From a virus: DNA of 54,079 nucleotides. Shown here piece by piece: positions 1-6,824 of this stretch. The DNA lies in the IMG/VR virus record IMGVR_UViG_3300027734_000092, positions 1-54,079 of that record; one strand, written 5' to 3'. The position numbers and the translations under genes were made by a program. A model generated the notes under the pieces. It was not told the DNA's origin. It ran no database searches and saw only the letters and a list, made by a program, of their open reading frames with translations. The stretch's first letter is position 1. Each line of letters starts with the position of its first letter.

Positions 1-208
1 CTTAAGCTCTATTCGTAGGGCTTTTATTTTGACCGACCTAATAGTAGCGACAAAAAAAATCCTACGCAAATTTTTCATAAGACCAAGATCTCGGCCCCTG
101 GTGATTACATCTAATGGGGGGTATTTACGGCATGCGCTTGCTTGCGCTTGCTTTGTTAGTTGTTGTTAGTGACCGGCCACCCCCCTGGGTACCCCGGCCA
201 CCGACCGC
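1..208. other. Intergenic region at left edge
   Basis: I see no convincing gene here. The stretch has an A-rich run near 50-60, a CGTAGG/CCTACG inverted pair around 15-67, a short tandem GCGCTTGCTT run near 135-150, and a G+C-rich segment at 172-205 with two GGCCACC copies around a GGGTACCC palindrome. The G+C-rich part lies just after the stop of the minus-strand gene ending at 209, so it may fold as a termination structure, but there is no clear T tract. Confidence 0.4.
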
Positions 209-526
209 TCATACTTCGCCGTCAAGTTCCTTAAGGTCGCTAGGCGCATACACATCAAAGCCTTCGTTCTCCAGTTCCTCTACAGCCGCATTAAAGTCTG
301 ACATCAGCTGACGGAGTGCGTCCGCTTTGCGTGTGTCCTTGTGCCGCTTGCGTAGTGCGCTACCCTTTACGTACATAAGAGCATAGTGCTCTGTACAGTA
401 GAGCGTACCGTTAGCTAGATCATGCTTGCCACAGTAAGGGCTAGGCCCTGTGTGTGAGCGTGCATCGTAGCTAGGGCCTAGGTATGTACAGCCGTAGGGC
501 TTAAGGACTGCATAGTCTTCGTTCAT
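209..526 (-). CDS. Small Cys/His-rich protein, possible zinc binding
   Basis: This 105-residue protein is of unknown function. Its first half has regularly placed Cys and His residues (C13, C32, H35, C43, H47) in the order C, YCGKH, LYCTEH, followed by a basic stretch. That resembles the zinc-binding C-terminus of GcrA-type regulators, but the match is by eye only. The C-terminal half is predicted alpha-helical and acidic. The start lies one base after the stop of the AAA+ ATPase gene, so the two are probably co-transcribed from the promoter at 1434-1462 and translationally coupled. Confidence 0.75.
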   Translation of the reverse strand: MNEDYAVLKPYGCTYLGPSYDARSHTGPSPYCGKHDLANGTLYCTEHYALMYVKGSALRKRHKDTRKADALRQLMSDFNAAVEELENEGFDVYAPSDLKELDGEV

Positions 527-527
527 A

Positions 528-1400
528 TTATACTCGCTTCATACATGTAGTCTTAGCCATAGCCTTCCAGCTGGTAGGAAAGCTCTTGCGCAGGTCTGCT
601 ATCTTGAGCACCATGCGCAAGCTCAGCTCACGCAACTTGGTCTTGTTCTCATCGATGAATGCTACGATCTCATCCTTGACACAGTCTTCAAACTCATATG
701 TGTCCAGCATGCCTGCTTCATTAACCACTTGCTTGATGCGCAGGATCTTCTCACGCTCTGTGTCCATCTGTAGGTCGATGTAGTGGCAACGTGACTCCAG
801 TGCATCCAAGTGATCACGCAACTTCTTTGAACGAACGTGCTCGAACTTGATGTTGGTAATAAAGATCGCGGCCCCTTTGAACTCAAACTTGTCTGGGATG
901 CCTTCTGAGCGTAGCAGGCGGCTGTCAGTGTTCCAAGCGATAGTACGCTTCTTAGAGCTGTCTAAGGCACCCTTAAGGATGTTCAGTGATAGCTCGTCCA
1001 TAAGCACAGAGTCGCAGTCATCGAACACGATAACGTTCTTGGCGTCTGCAAACTCGTACAGCTTTGCATAGAGTCCAAGTGCTGACATAGCACCTTTGAC
1101 GATTTCATAACGTGGCTTGCGCTCACCTAGCACATCAAACAGGCCGTCCTTTGACAGTACTTCTTCAACACCAAAGCTCTTGCCAACGCCTGGAGGGCCG
1201 CTGACAATCATAGCACGTACATCGCCTGACTTGACAGCTTTGGTCATCTCAGTGAGGATCTCAAAGCGTTCGCCCAAACGTTCCAGAATCTCTGCGTCAG
1301 ACTCCTTGGCAACTTCGAGCTCACGCTTCTTGATCGCATCGGTATCAAACTCTAGTACTGTAGTAGCGGGCATTGCCTTTTTTGCTTTTGCTGTAGCCAT
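528..1400 (-). CDS. AAA+ ATPase
   Basis: A 290-residue P-loop ATPase. The Walker A motif GPPGVGKS is at residues 68-75, Walker B (VIVFDDCD) at 123-130, a sensor-1-like Asn in AIFITNI near 183, and a candidate arginine finger near 204. Single-domain AAA+ proteins of this size in phages usually act in DNA replication, recombination or packaging; the sequence does not say which. The N-terminus is Lys/Ala-rich. It is the first gene of a two-gene operon behind a consensus promoter at 1434-1462. The TGTGTGTCCTTTG-type leader is short. Confidence 0.85.
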   Translation of the reverse strand: MATAKAKKAMPATTVLEFDTDAIKKRELEVAKESDAEILERLGERFEILTEMTKAVKSGDVRAMIVSGPPGVGKSFGVEEVLSKDGLFDVLGERKPRYEIVKGAMSALGLYAKLYEFADAKNVIVFDDCDSVLMDELSLNILKGALDSSKKRTIAWNTDSRLLRSEGIPDKFEFKGAAIFITNIKFEHVRSKKLRDHLDALESRCHYIDLQMDTEREKILRIKQVVNEAGMLDTYEFEDCVKDEIVAFIDENKTKLRELSLRMVLKIADLRKSFPTSWKAMAKTTCMKRV

Positions 1401-1433
1401 TTGTGTGTGTCCTTTGTTAACGTTTAAATGTGT

Positions 1434-1462
1434 ATTATATGGTCTTTACTTGAGGTTGTCAA
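1434..1462 (-). promoter_or_regulatory. Sigma-70 early promoter
   Basis: On the minus strand TTGACA, a 17-base spacer and TATAAT form a perfect consensus about 30 bases before the AAA+ ATPase start. The -35 overlaps the 3' end of the next upstream gene. Confidence 0.9.
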
Positions 1463-1667
1463 GCATTAATTTTACCGAATCATCGATTGATTCGCACTCG
1501 TCGATCACAGCCAATTGCATCATCTCGATCACAGTTTCTGCATCGCGGCGAGTCAGTGGCTCCAAGCTGGCAATAAAGCGGAGTGCATCCGCTTTAGAGT
1601 TCATCAACCAAAGCACATCAGCGATTGCTCGCTGACGCTTGTTGAGTCCTTGAATTTCGATGCTCAT
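1446..1667 (-). CDS. Conserved small phage protein
   Basis: This is a 73-residue, mostly alpha-helical protein of unknown function. The N-terminal part carries the segment LNKRQRAIADVLWLMN, which I recognise as typical of small proteins in T4-like phages of aquatic bacteria; no function is known to me. Its ATG overlaps the TGA of the preceding gene as ATGA, indicating coupled translation. It is the last gene of the operon read from the promoter at 2124-2152, and its 3' end contains the -35 of the ATPase promoter. Confidence 0.8.
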   Translation of the reverse strand: MSIEIQGLNKRQRAIADVLWLMNSKADALRFIASLEPLTRRDAETVIEMMQLAVIDECESIDDSVKLMLDNLK

Positions 1668-1957
1668 GCCAATTCCTTTTCTTCAACTAGGGTCAGCATG
1701 TTGGCAGGCACCTTCCAGCTCCCCCAACCGGGTACCGAGACTGTCACATACTTGATGGCGATCTTAGTCACAGTGCCCACCATAGTACGACCAGTCTTGC
1801 TGGATGTAAACTTGACCATCTGCCCAGGCTTGAGCGTGTTCTTGACGTCTTTGGTAAGCTGGCCACGTGCCCACTTGACTGCATCGATCATGCTGGACAA
1901 CTCAGTGTTGGTCCAAGTGCCAAACATGATGGCGGTGTTGATTTGCTTGATATCCAT
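1664..1957 (-). CDS. Small beta-rich protein, unknown
   Basis: A 97-residue protein. The central region, residues about 40-75, begins LKPGQMVKFTSSKTGR and continues as alternating beta strands, which suggests a small SH3-like barrel as in KOW-type domains. That fold is an inference. The N-terminal 40 residues are helical. It overlaps the next gene by four bases (ATGA) and follows the 42-residue membrane protein gene by ten bases, within the same operon. Confidence 0.8.
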   Translation of the reverse strand: MDIKQINTAIMFGTWTNTELSSMIDAVKWARGQLTKDVKNTLKPGQMVKFTSSKTGRTMVGTVTKIAIKYVTVSVPGWGSWKVPANMLTLVEEKELA

Positions 1958-1967
1958 TTGGGGCTCC

Positions 1968-2096
1968 TTACTTGGCTAGTTCAGTGGATTGAGTTTTAAC
2001 TTGGTCAACGCCTTTGTCCAGCATCTTAGCAATGCCGCTGAAGCCAACGGTAGCAAGAACTAGACCAAATACTGTACCAATGATAAATGCTTTCAT
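1968..2096 (-). CDS. 42-residue membrane microprotein
   Basis: A short gene beginning MKAFIIGTVFGLVLATVGFS: residues 2-19 form one hydrophobic segment that would anchor the protein, followed by a charged C-terminal tail ending TELAK. A GGAGAG ribosome binding site lies eight bases before the ATG, and the consensus promoter at 2124-2152 is directly upstream. Promoter, ribosome binding site and start are spaced as for the neighbouring genes, which is why I accept such a short frame. Function unknown. Confidence 0.75.
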   Translation of the reverse strand: MKAFIIGTVFGLVLATVGFSGIAKMLDKGVDQVKTQSTELAK

Positions 2097-2123
2097 GTCG
2101 CTCTCCTAAGTGTTTAAGTGTGT

Positions 2124-2152
2124 AGTATACAATCAAATGTCGCGGCTGTCAA
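2124..2152 (-). promoter_or_regulatory. Sigma-70 early promoter
   Basis: TTGACA, 17 bases, TATACT on the minus strand, followed by the recurrent leader ACACACTTAAACACTTAGGAG. It drives the three genes ending at 1446. The spacer contains the stop codon of the gene at 2133-2321. Confidence 0.9.
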
Positions 2153-2321
2153 GTACCCGTGTTGCTAGCAAGCCACAGTAGCTGGTCAGCAGGCCCACAA
2201 TAGCAACGAACATGCTACCCAACAGTTCTGTGTCAGTTTGGCTAACTTCGATGCCGCCCACACCAGCAAAGGTGATCAGGAAACCCACGAAGATCAAAAA
2301 TGTTGCGCCTTCTTTATTCAT
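2133..2321 (-). CDS. Small two-helix membrane protein
   Basis: A 62-residue protein with two hydrophobic segments, about residues 7-25 and 32-50, separated by a short polar loop. It is therefore probably an inner-membrane hairpin. The start MNKEGATF is chosen because GGAGCT sits seven bases upstream, after the standard early leader. Longer frames would begin inside the promoter. The gene stands alone behind the promoter at 2348-2376. Function unknown. Confidence 0.8.
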   Translation of the reverse strand: MNKEGATFLIFVGFLITFAGVGGIEVSQTDTELLGSMFVAIVGLLTSYCGLLATRVLDSRDI

Positions 2322-2347
2322 ATCAGCTCCTAAGTGTTTAAGTGTGT

Positions 2348-2376
2348 AGTATAGCACCAATTTACCAGTCTGTCAA
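2348..2376 (-). promoter_or_regulatory. Sigma-70 early promoter
   Basis: TTGACA, 17 bases, TATACT on the minus strand with the spacer motif TGGTAAATTGG. Drives the membrane protein gene ending at 2133. Confidence 0.9.
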
Positions 2377-2397
2377 CCCCGGGCGGAATAACCCTAC

Positions 2398-2652
2398 TCA
2401 ATCCCAGGACTTTTTGCCCCCAAATCGCTCGTTGTAGTCGTAGCCCGCTAGGTAAGCATCGATCTGTTCTGCAGTCATTTCACGCACCCCAACTTCGGTG
2501 TCAGAATAGCTTTCACCCCGGTAGTAGTGAGGATCTCTAGGACGGCTGTACCAACTGTCGGCACTACCGCGATCAAACGGTCCACCATGTCGGCTATCGT
2601 ACTTGACGCCGTTGAACTCGATAACGCAGAACTTGTCTTCTTGTAACATCAT
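2398..2652 (-). CDS. Hypothetical protein
   Basis: An 84-residue acidic protein rich in Tyr, Asp, Arg and Gly, with a probably disordered middle (HGGPFDRGSADSWYSRPRDP). I do not recognise it. The start ATGATG overlaps the TGA of the preceding gene, and GGAGAC lies six bases before it, so it is translationally coupled within the operon read from 3016-3044. Confidence 0.75.
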   Translation of the reverse strand: MMLQEDKFCVIEFNGVKYDSRHGGPFDRGSADSWYSRPRDPHYYRGESYSDTEVGVREMTAEQIDAYLAGYDYNERFGGKKSWD

Positions 2653-2984
2653 ACAGTCTCCATGTCTAAGGTTAAACGGGTTGCTGGGTAGGCAATGCGC
2701 CCTTCGTAGTCCAACTGACTCTGCTCAAAGTCAGTGAGGTAGTCGTCTGCTACCACTTCCCAACCGATGATGTATTCGCGGAAGCCTTCGTTGTCTACAT
2801 CAATCTGGCCACGGAAGAACTCTACCAACTCAGCTAGGGCCTCTGCATTACGAGCAACAGAACCCAAGTCATACTTATAATCGTTGCCGCCTTTGAACTT
2901 CCAGTACTGTGGGCAAGCACCTGTGCCGTCCCAATCGTGGGCACCGTAGTTTTCCTGGATTTGTGTAGTGATTAGTAATTGCAT
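2649..2984 (-). CDS. Conserved phage protein
   Basis: A 111-residue protein beginning MQLLITTQIQENYGAHDWDG. The type is familiar from other phages, but its function is not known to me. The N-terminus forms a beta strand followed by a conserved-looking Tyr/Gly/His loop, and the C-terminal half is acidic. The start is chosen by the GGAGCCC ribosome binding site; the longer frame would begin inside the promoter at 3016-3044. First gene of a two-gene operon. Confidence 0.8.
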   Translation of the reverse strand: MQLLITTQIQENYGAHDWDGTGACPQYWKFKGGNDYKYDLGSVARNAEALAELVEFFRGQIDVDNEGFREYIIGWEVVADDYLTDFEQSQLDYEGRIAYPATRLTLDMETV

Positions 2985-3015
2985 ATGGGCTCCTGTTTTG
3001 CTAGTGTATGTGTAT

Positions 3016-3044
3016 ATTATACGGCCGGTTTTACCTTTTGTCAA
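3016..3044 (-). promoter_or_regulatory. Sigma-70 early promoter
   Basis: TTGACA, 17 bases, TATAAT on the minus strand, with GGTAAAACC in the spacer. The T-TGA-CA of the -35 contains the stop codon of the upstream gene at 3041. Confidence 0.9.
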
Positions 3045-3241
3045 CCCCTAATTGCAGTAAAGATCGACTGTTGTAAATCTGCCACTTCGTCACGCTCGAC
3101 GTAGAAGTCTGTACGTGGATCCCAGTACTCGCCTGCTTTGGCATCATAGTACAGCACACGGCCGTTGGGATAGTGGAAAGGGCCTTCAAGTCCTAGACGT
3201 GGACCGTATTCCTGATTGTGTTTGAAAACCGTGTAAGCCAT
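3041..3241 (-). CDS. Hypothetical protein
   Basis: A 66-residue protein rich in aromatic residues (YNGR..YYDAKAGEYWD region). Function unknown. GGAGAG stands nine bases before the ATG, behind the promoter at 3267-3295. Its TGA stop is part of the TTGACA hexamer of the next promoter, so its 3' end is fixed by a regulatory element. Confidence 0.75.
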   Translation of the reverse strand: MAYTVFKHNQEYGPRLGLEGPFHYPNGRVLYYDAKAGEYWDPRTDFYVERDEVADLQQSIFTAIRG

Positions 3242-3266
3242 ATGCCGCTCTCCTTAGTGTCTGTGT

Positions 3267-3295
3267 AGTATAGCATCGGTTTTGCCTTTTGTCAA
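3267..3295 (-). promoter_or_regulatory. Sigma-70 early promoter
   Basis: TTGACA, 17 bases, TATACT on the minus strand; the spacer holds GGCAAAACC, one base from the common GGTAAAACC. Drives the gene ending at 3041. Confidence 0.9.
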
Positions 3296-3310
3296 CCGGG
3301 GAGTGCCGGG

Positions 3311-3397
3311 GTGTTGTGAAAATACAACAAGGTGAACCCCACCGTATTTCACAATAGGGCGGGGTTCGGGGGTTGCCTAGGGACACTACCCCCTAGG
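3311..3397. other. Cluster of inverted repeats in a gene gap
   Basis: Between the genes ending at 3415 and beginning at 3241 lie two inverted repeats. One has arms TTGTGAAAATAC (3314-3325) and GTATTTCACAA (3344-3354), with an inner GGTG/CACC pair. The other has CCTAGGG at 3376-3382 and CCCTAGG at 3391-3397. Either could fold as a terminator or leader structure for minus-strand transcripts, but there is no T tract. Confidence 0.45.
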
Positions 3398-3414
3398 ACT
3401 TTGGAGCGACTGGA

Positions 3415-3693
3415 TTAGCCGTTGAGCGACATGCCCATTGACTTAGCAAGGTAACCAAGTGCAACGATTTCACGTGATGGGCGACCCAACTCGTATTCTG
3501 TTACGGTAGCATTGTTACCAGCAACACGGCTGTTGGCATAGACTGCGTAGCCTGCTTGGCGGATGCGGCTTGCTTCTGCCGACAAGTTCTTAACGCCGAA
3601 ACGCTTAAGAGCTTGGCTTGATGTCAACTTCTCACCAGCTTGGAGAGCTGAGAAAATCTTACCTGTTTTGGTTTCTAGATTGATTCTTTTCAT
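3415..3693 (-). CDS. Small helix-turn-helix-like protein
   Basis: A 92-residue basic protein. Residues about 10-50 (TGKIFSALQAGEKLTSSQAL, then KRFGVKNLSAEASRIRQAGY) read as a winged-helix or helix-turn-helix DNA-binding unit. The helix TSSQALKRFGV followed by LSAEASRIRQAGY would be the recognition pair. It could be a phage transcription regulator; no target is visible. The start MKRIN has GAGGAA eight bases upstream; the promoter at 3738-3766 is immediately before it. Confidence 0.75.
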   Translation of the reverse strand: MKRINLETKTGKIFSALQAGEKLTSSQALKRFGVKNLSAEASRIRQAGYAVYANSRVAGNNATVTEYELGRPSREIVALGYLAKSMGMSLNG

Positions 3694-3737
3694 TTTTATG
3701 TTTCCTCTGTGTTTTGCTGTTCTCACAGCGTGTTACT

Positions 3738-3766
3738 ATTATACTGCCTAACCGAGCCCTTGTCTA
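3738..3766 (-). promoter_or_regulatory. Sigma-70 early promoter, variant -35
   Basis: TAGACA, 17 bases, TATAAT on the minus strand, with one mismatch in the -35 and no GGTAAAACC spacer motif. Drives the small HTH-like gene. Confidence 0.75.
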
Positions 3767-4185
3767 GCCTTTTGGAGAGATTCGTTACGGGCCATTTCCC
3801 AAGCACGGTCTAGGTTGTTAGTGGTATAACCAAACCTATCGGTCAGCATATCAGCGATATTGCTGAACAAGGGCATCTGCAGACCCATTTCAACAGATCC
3901 TTCCCACCAACTGTAATCAATAGGAGGTTGTGGGCTCTGCTTGGTTACCTGCCGTAGACCTATCTCTTGGAGCCTAACACTCTGCTTCCACTTGCGTAGT
4001 AGTGTCTGCTCAATCATCGTCCAGTAGTTCTGTGCCCAAGGCCTCTTGGCCGACTTGACCATCTTACGGGCACGATCAAGTCGCTGACCTAACAGTTCGA
4101 TCTCATCGCTAGAATAAGCCCAATCCTTAAAGTGAATTAAGGATTCGAGCTCTGACTTAGCCTTTCTTGATCGACACATTAGCAC
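3748..4185 (-). CDS. Hypothetical protein
   Basis: A 145-residue protein, basic and helical in its first 80 residues with several Trp, of unknown function. The start is uncertain: GTG at 4185 or ATG at 4179, both inside the 3' end of the preceding membrane protein gene. GGAGC lies eight bases before the GTG, which favours 4185. It is the last gene of the operon from 4839-4867. Confidence 0.75.
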   Translation of the reverse strand: MLMCRSRKAKSELESLIHFKDWAYSSDEIELLGQRLDRARKMVKSAKRPWAQNYWTMIEQTLLRKWKQSVRLQEIGLRQVTKQSPQPPIDYSWWEGSVEMGLQMPLFSNIADMLTDRFGYTTNNLDRAWEMARNESLQKARQGLG

Positions 4186-4351
4186 GGAAGAACGCTCCTA
4201 AGATAATTACAGCCAACCAGGTGTAGAAATCATAAGGTATAGCCGCGGCCGGGAATAGTGTGTTGAAGGCCCAAATAGTTAGCAGTGGCCCGATCGCAAG
4301 GACCAGAACAACCAACGCAATAAGACCTAGAACGGTTATAAAACTCTTCAT
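4157..4351 (-). CDS. Small membrane protein
   Basis: A 64-residue protein with two hydrophobic segments, about residues 5-30 and 42-57, and a short basic C-terminus (RANVSIKKG). Most likely an inner-membrane protein; function unknown. A hairpin at 4368-4389 lies between it and the upstream gene, so it may be expressed at a lower level than the first gene of the operon. Its 3' end overlaps the next gene by about 29 bases. Confidence 0.75.
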   Translation of the reverse strand: MKSFITVLGLIALVVLVLAIGPLLTIWAFNTLFPAAAIPYDFYTWLAVIILGAFFRANVSIKKG

Positions 4352-4367
4352 AGATTAACTCCGAAAT

Positions 4368-4389
4368 CGGGGCACTTTGAAATGCCCCG
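4368..4389 (-). terminator. Intra-operon hairpin, possible attenuator
   Basis: A seven-base-pair stem CGGGGCA/TGCCCCG with an eight-base loop lies directly after the stop of the gene at 4395-4790. In the minus direction it is followed by ATTTCGG, with no long T run, so partial termination is more likely than full. Confidence 0.55.
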
Positions 4390-4394
4390 TTATA

Positions 4395-4790
4395 TTACAT
4401 CAACGCTTCGCCGACTTCTTTAGTCAAAGCCTCGATAGCACTTGCTTGCGACTGCACAGGCGCTTTGGTAGTCTTCACTACCGGAGTCTTCGTTGCTTTG
4501 GCAGGAGCCTTAGCAACAGGCTTAGAGACCTTAGCCTTTGGTGCAGTAATACCGCGCTTATCAGCCGCGGCCTCCAATGCGGCACGGACAGCCTTGTTAC
4601 CGTTGTCGAAATCAATCTTCAACAGGAACGCAACAGCATCTTCTTTAGTCATTGGGTTCTTCAACTCAATGATATCGATGTCCTTGTGACCATTCTTAGC
4701 AAGTACTTTGACTCGCATCATATCATTGGCGAAACGAACTTTGAATTCGCCGTTGAGCTTAGAAACGCCTGCATGTGAATAAACTGACAT
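4395..4790 (-). CDS. Conserved phage protein with Ala/Lys/Pro-rich tail
   Basis: A 131-residue protein in two parts. Residues 1-75 (SVYSHAGVSKLNGEFKVRF...) form a compact domain that I recognise as recurrent in T4-like phages of aquatic bacteria, with no known role. Residues 80-115 are a low-complexity Ala/Lys/Pro/Val linker resembling histone H1 tails, which could bind nucleic acid. The last 15 residues are helical. Ribosome binding site AGAGGT precedes the ATG; the promoter is at 4839-4867. Confidence 0.8.
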   Translation of the reverse strand: MSVYSHAGVSKLNGEFKVRFANDMMRVKVLAKNGHKDIDIIELKNPMTKEDAVAFLLKIDFDNGNKAVRAALEAAADKRGITAPKAKVSKPVAKAPAKATKTPVVKTTKAPVQSQASAIEALTKEVGEALM

Positions 4791-4838
4791 AATTTACCTC
4801 TTTCTGTGTGTATGTTAGAACAATCTCTAACTGTTAAT

Positions 4839-4867
4839 AGTATAGCACCAAAGTGCCCAATTGTCAA
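4839..4867 (-). promoter_or_regulatory. Sigma-70 early promoter
   Basis: TTGACA, 17 bases, TATACT on the minus strand, ending four bases before the stop of the upstream gene at 4871. Drives the three-gene operon ending at 3748. Confidence 0.9.
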
Positions 4868-4870
4868 CCC

Positions 4871-5062
4871 CTAACTGTTCATTGTTTGGTAAGGGCCAAA
4901 CTCTTCCTGTGGCGTTTCTACAACACCATTGATCTCCATCCAAGCATAGACGTACTCAACTGGTATGTCCAATGTCTTGGCAATGTTCTTCTCCGTCAAG
5001 CCCTCGATATAGAGTTGCTCGATGTCGTATGCATACATATCCAACTCGGCCATTTTACTCAT
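4871..5062 (-). CDS. Small HTH-like protein
   Basis: A 63-residue acidic protein. Residues 20-43 (EGLTEKNIAKTLDIPVEYVY) fit a helix-turn-helix of the sigma-4/resolvase type, so it may be a small DNA-binding or adaptor protein; this is an inference from the helix pattern alone. AAAGGA stands eight bases before the ATG. The start overlaps the stop of the 21-residue frame upstream. Last gene of the operon from 5898-5926. Confidence 0.75.
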   Translation of the reverse strand: MSKMAELDMYAYDIEQLYIEGLTEKNIAKTLDIPVEYVYAWMEINGVVETPQEEFGPYQTMNS

Positions 5063-5120
5063 TTGGTTTTTCCTTTAGAAGTTGTTGAACCATCCACTCA
5101 ATTACTTTGCTATCATTCAT
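5055..5120 (-). CDS. Possible 21-residue microprotein
   Basis: A tiny frame starting MNDSKVIEWM and ending in EKPNE, predicted to be one amphipathic helix. Its ATG overlaps the TGA of the gene at 5113-5379, its TAA overlaps the start of the gene at 4871-5062, and GAGGAGG lies about ten bases upstream. This stop-start chaining on both sides is how the real genes nearby are joined. It may instead act only as a ribosome relay. Confidence 0.4.
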   Translation of the reverse strand: MNDSKVIEWMVQQLLKEKPNE

Positions 5121-5379
5121 CAAAGGCCTCCTCGCCCATTTCAGTTACTGTTTCTGTTACCACACCCAAATCGATGATGCGGGCTGTTTGATCTTCATTG
5201 CTTACACCTTGGAAGGCAGTACGGAACGACTGGTACTCTCCCAAGAAGTCAAACACATCAAGCCTATCCCACGACTCAGGGACTTCAAGTTCCTGCATCA
5301 GCTCTGTACGCACAATGACTTTCTTTGTGCCTTCTAGTTTAGCACGGGCCGAAGCCCGCTTGCTTTCAAAGCCTGTCAT
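5113..5379 (-). CDS. Hypothetical protein
   Basis: An 88-residue protein with a basic, Ser/Ala-rich N-terminus and an acidic C-terminal half ending TEMGEEAFDE. I do not recognise it. It begins in a TAATG stop-start overlap with the preceding gene and is therefore translationally coupled to it. Confidence 0.75.
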   Translation of the reverse strand: MTGFESKRASARAKLEGTKKVIVRTELMQELEVPESWDRLDVFDFLGEYQSFRTAFQGVSNEDQTARIIDLGVVTETVTEMGEEAFDE

Positions 5380-5870
5380 TATGCAAACTCCTCTTCTTTA
5401 GCCTTAGCCTTTAGCGCAGTTGCCAAACGCTTCCAAGCGCCAGCACTACCCTTCTTGTAGAACCACTTGCCTGCTTGCTGATCTGCATCATAGCGGAACA
5501 AGTAGTAGTACTCAGCACCGCAATGCTCGTAATGTGTCACTGCCTCTTTGGCTGTGTCAAATCGTTTGTACTGTGTACCCTTCTCCTCGCGATCGCGTCC
5601 GTAAAAGGTAGTCATGTCGCCGTAGAGCTTATCGTAAGCATCGCCGTCCATTGGAACTTCCAACTTGCTAAAGGCGTGCTTCTCACCAATCTCTGGACGG
5701 AGCGAGCTGATGTCGCCCAGGGCAATGAGGTTGTTGACTTTGGGGCTTGCGGCATAGTGCTCGTTGAGGATAGCGCCGTTGTGCTCAATATAACCGTCCC
5801 AGTGGCAGTAGACTGCCTTGACTGCTTTGGTATTTGGATTTTCAATACCAATCATGCTTCGTGTTCCCAT
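5379..5870 (-). CDS. Conserved phage protein, MGTRS type
   Basis: A 163-residue protein starting MGTRSMIGIENPNTKAVKAV, followed by YCHWDGYIEHNGAIL. Proteins opening MGTRS and containing a YxHWDGY segment are widespread in phages and some bacteria; I know of no assigned function. The C-terminus is Lys/Ala-rich. It is the first gene of a four-gene operon with GGAGCTGAA before the ATG, read from 5898-5926. Confidence 0.85.
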   Translation of the reverse strand: MGTRSMIGIENPNTKAVKAVYCHWDGYIEHNGAILNEHYAASPKVNNLIALGDISSLRPEIGEKHAFSKLEVPMDGDAYDKLYGDMTTFYGRDREEKGTQYKRFDTAKEAVTHYEHCGAEYYYLFRYDADQQAGKWFYKKGSAGAWKRLATALKAKAKEEEFA

Positions 5871-5897
5871 TTCAGCTCCTTAAGTGTTTAAGTGTAT

Positions 5898-5926
5898 AGT
5901 ATAACACCAATTTACCAGTTTGTCAA
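5898..5926 (-). promoter_or_regulatory. Sigma-70 early promoter
   Basis: TTGACA, 17 bases, TATACT on the minus strand. The TGA stop of the gene at 5923 is embedded in TTGACA. The leader is the recurrent ATACACTTAAACACTTAAGGAG. Confidence 0.9.
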
Positions 5927-6135
5927 CCATCGATCCAACAATCCCTGGCTAACTGTGTGGTTATTGTGTCCCCACCGATGTAGTCCCCAGAGAAGCCGTT
6001 GTTATTTTGCAACACCAAGCTCACGCCAATGTAGCTCTTTTTGATCTCTACAATTTTGCCTGACTGCTCTATGTCTGACTTGAAGCCCACGTAGTCTCCT
6101 ACGCTGACCTCTTGTCCCTCAACAAGTGCTTTCAT
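5923..6135 (-). CDS. Small beta-barrel-like protein
   Basis: A 70-residue protein starting MKALVEGQEVSVGDYVGFKS. The VSVGDYVGF...GKIVEIKKSYIGVSLVL pattern of short strands suggests an SH3-like or KOW-like barrel, perhaps nucleic-acid binding. The start is set by the ATGA overlap with the preceding gene and by GAGGA upstream; a longer frame would run into that gene. Confidence 0.75.
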   Translation of the reverse strand: MKALVEGQEVSVGDYVGFKSDIEQSGKIVEIKKSYIGVSLVLQNNNGFSGDYIGGDTITTQLARDCWIDG

Positions 6136-6473
6136 TGTGCGTCCTCGCTTTCGCACTCTCCGTCAAACTCCATAAGATTTTCGATAGCGTCTGCAACACG
6201 ATCCGACTCTGTTGTGTAGAAAGTAAACTCGCCTAGCGTAGTGCGACCTTCGCCTTCTTTAATGTATTCGAAGCCACCGTAGTAGTCCAAACGCGAACCT
6301 GTGTACGACACAATCGTATCTTCGTCAACATACAACATACCGCAACGCTCGTCAAGGCCTAAACGGCTTGCGGGCTCTTTGCGCATACCCTGCACATGAC
6401 GGCTTACCACTTCGTTAATTGCATCCAGCAAGTCTGCGGAACTGTCAAATTCTGTGTCTGTAAAAAATCCCAT
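6132..6473 (-). CDS. Hypothetical protein
   Basis: A 113-residue acidic protein, N-terminal part helical (SADLLDAINEVVSRHVQ), C-terminus very acidic (EFDGECESEDAQ). Function unknown. GGAGAG lies before the ATG; first gene of a two-gene operon behind the promoter at 6501-6529. Confidence 0.75.
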   Translation of the reverse strand: MGFFTDTEFDSSADLLDAINEVVSRHVQGMRKEPASRLGLDERCGMLYVDEDTIVSYTGSRLDYYGGFEYIKEGEGRTTLGEFTFYTTESDRVADAIENLMEFDGECESEDAQ

Positions 6474-6500
6474 TTCGCTCTCCTAAGTGTTTAAGTGTGT

Positions 6501-6529
6501 AGTATAGCACCAATTTACCAATCTGTCAA
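6501..6529 (-). promoter_or_regulatory. Sigma-70 early promoter
   Basis: TTGACA, 17 bases, TATACT on the minus strand, spacer TGGTAAATTGG, leader ACACACTTAAACACTTAGGAG. Confidence 0.9.
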
Positions 6530-6532
6530 CCC

Positions 6533-6730
6533 CTATTGTGCAAATATTTCCTTGCTAAGAATCTCGTCTTCTACAATTTGGTGGCAAGAGTTAAGGGTAA
6601 ATTGCATGATGAGATATGCAGTAGCTTTGGCCTCTGTAGGCATCATCTCAATGTATGCCTGTATTTCTGCAAGAGACTTCGTTGCAAAGAGTCCGCTACG
6701 GGGAATTGGGTTGTTTACGATATTGTACAT
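6533..6730 (-). CDS. Hypothetical protein
   Basis: A 65-residue, mainly helical protein of unknown function. GGAGAG precedes the ATG and the promoter at 6758-6786 lies directly upstream. The TAG stop is four bases before the next promoter's -35. Confidence 0.7.
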   Translation of the reverse strand: MYNIVNNPIPRSGLFATKSLAEIQAYIEMMPTEAKATAYLIMQFTLNSCHQIVEDEILSKEIFAQ

Positions 6731-6757
6731 GTGTCGCTCTCCTTAGTGTATGTGTAT

Positions 6758-6786
6758 ATTATAGCACAGGTTTTACCATTTGTCAA
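6758..6786 (-). promoter_or_regulatory. Sigma-70 early promoter
   Basis: TTGACA, 17 bases, TATAAT on the minus strand, with GGTAAAACC in the spacer. It directly abuts a terminator hairpin for the upstream gene. Confidence 0.9.
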
Positions 6787-6788
6787 CC

Positions 6789-6815
6789 AAAGACCCTACA
6801 CACAGTAGGGTCTTT
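6789..6815 (-). terminator. Rho-independent terminator
   Basis: A perfect 11-base-pair stem AAAGACCCTAC/GTAGGGTCTTT with a five-base loop, placed after the stop at 6825 and before the next promoter. In the minus direction the 3' arm ends in TTT. Shorter AGGGTCTTT relatives occur elsewhere in the early region. Confidence 0.75.
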
Positions 6816-6824
6816 GTTGTTTAA

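Noticed and set aside
1117-1635. Plus-strand frame of 172 codons opposite the AAA+ ATPase
   Set aside because: It is antisense to a well-supported ATPase with Walker motifs, and is Ser/Arg-rich like a typical mirror frame.
4377-4778. Plus-strand frame of 133 codons opposite the 4395-4790 gene
   Set aside because: It is antisense to a gene with promoter, ribosome binding site and conserved phage sequence.
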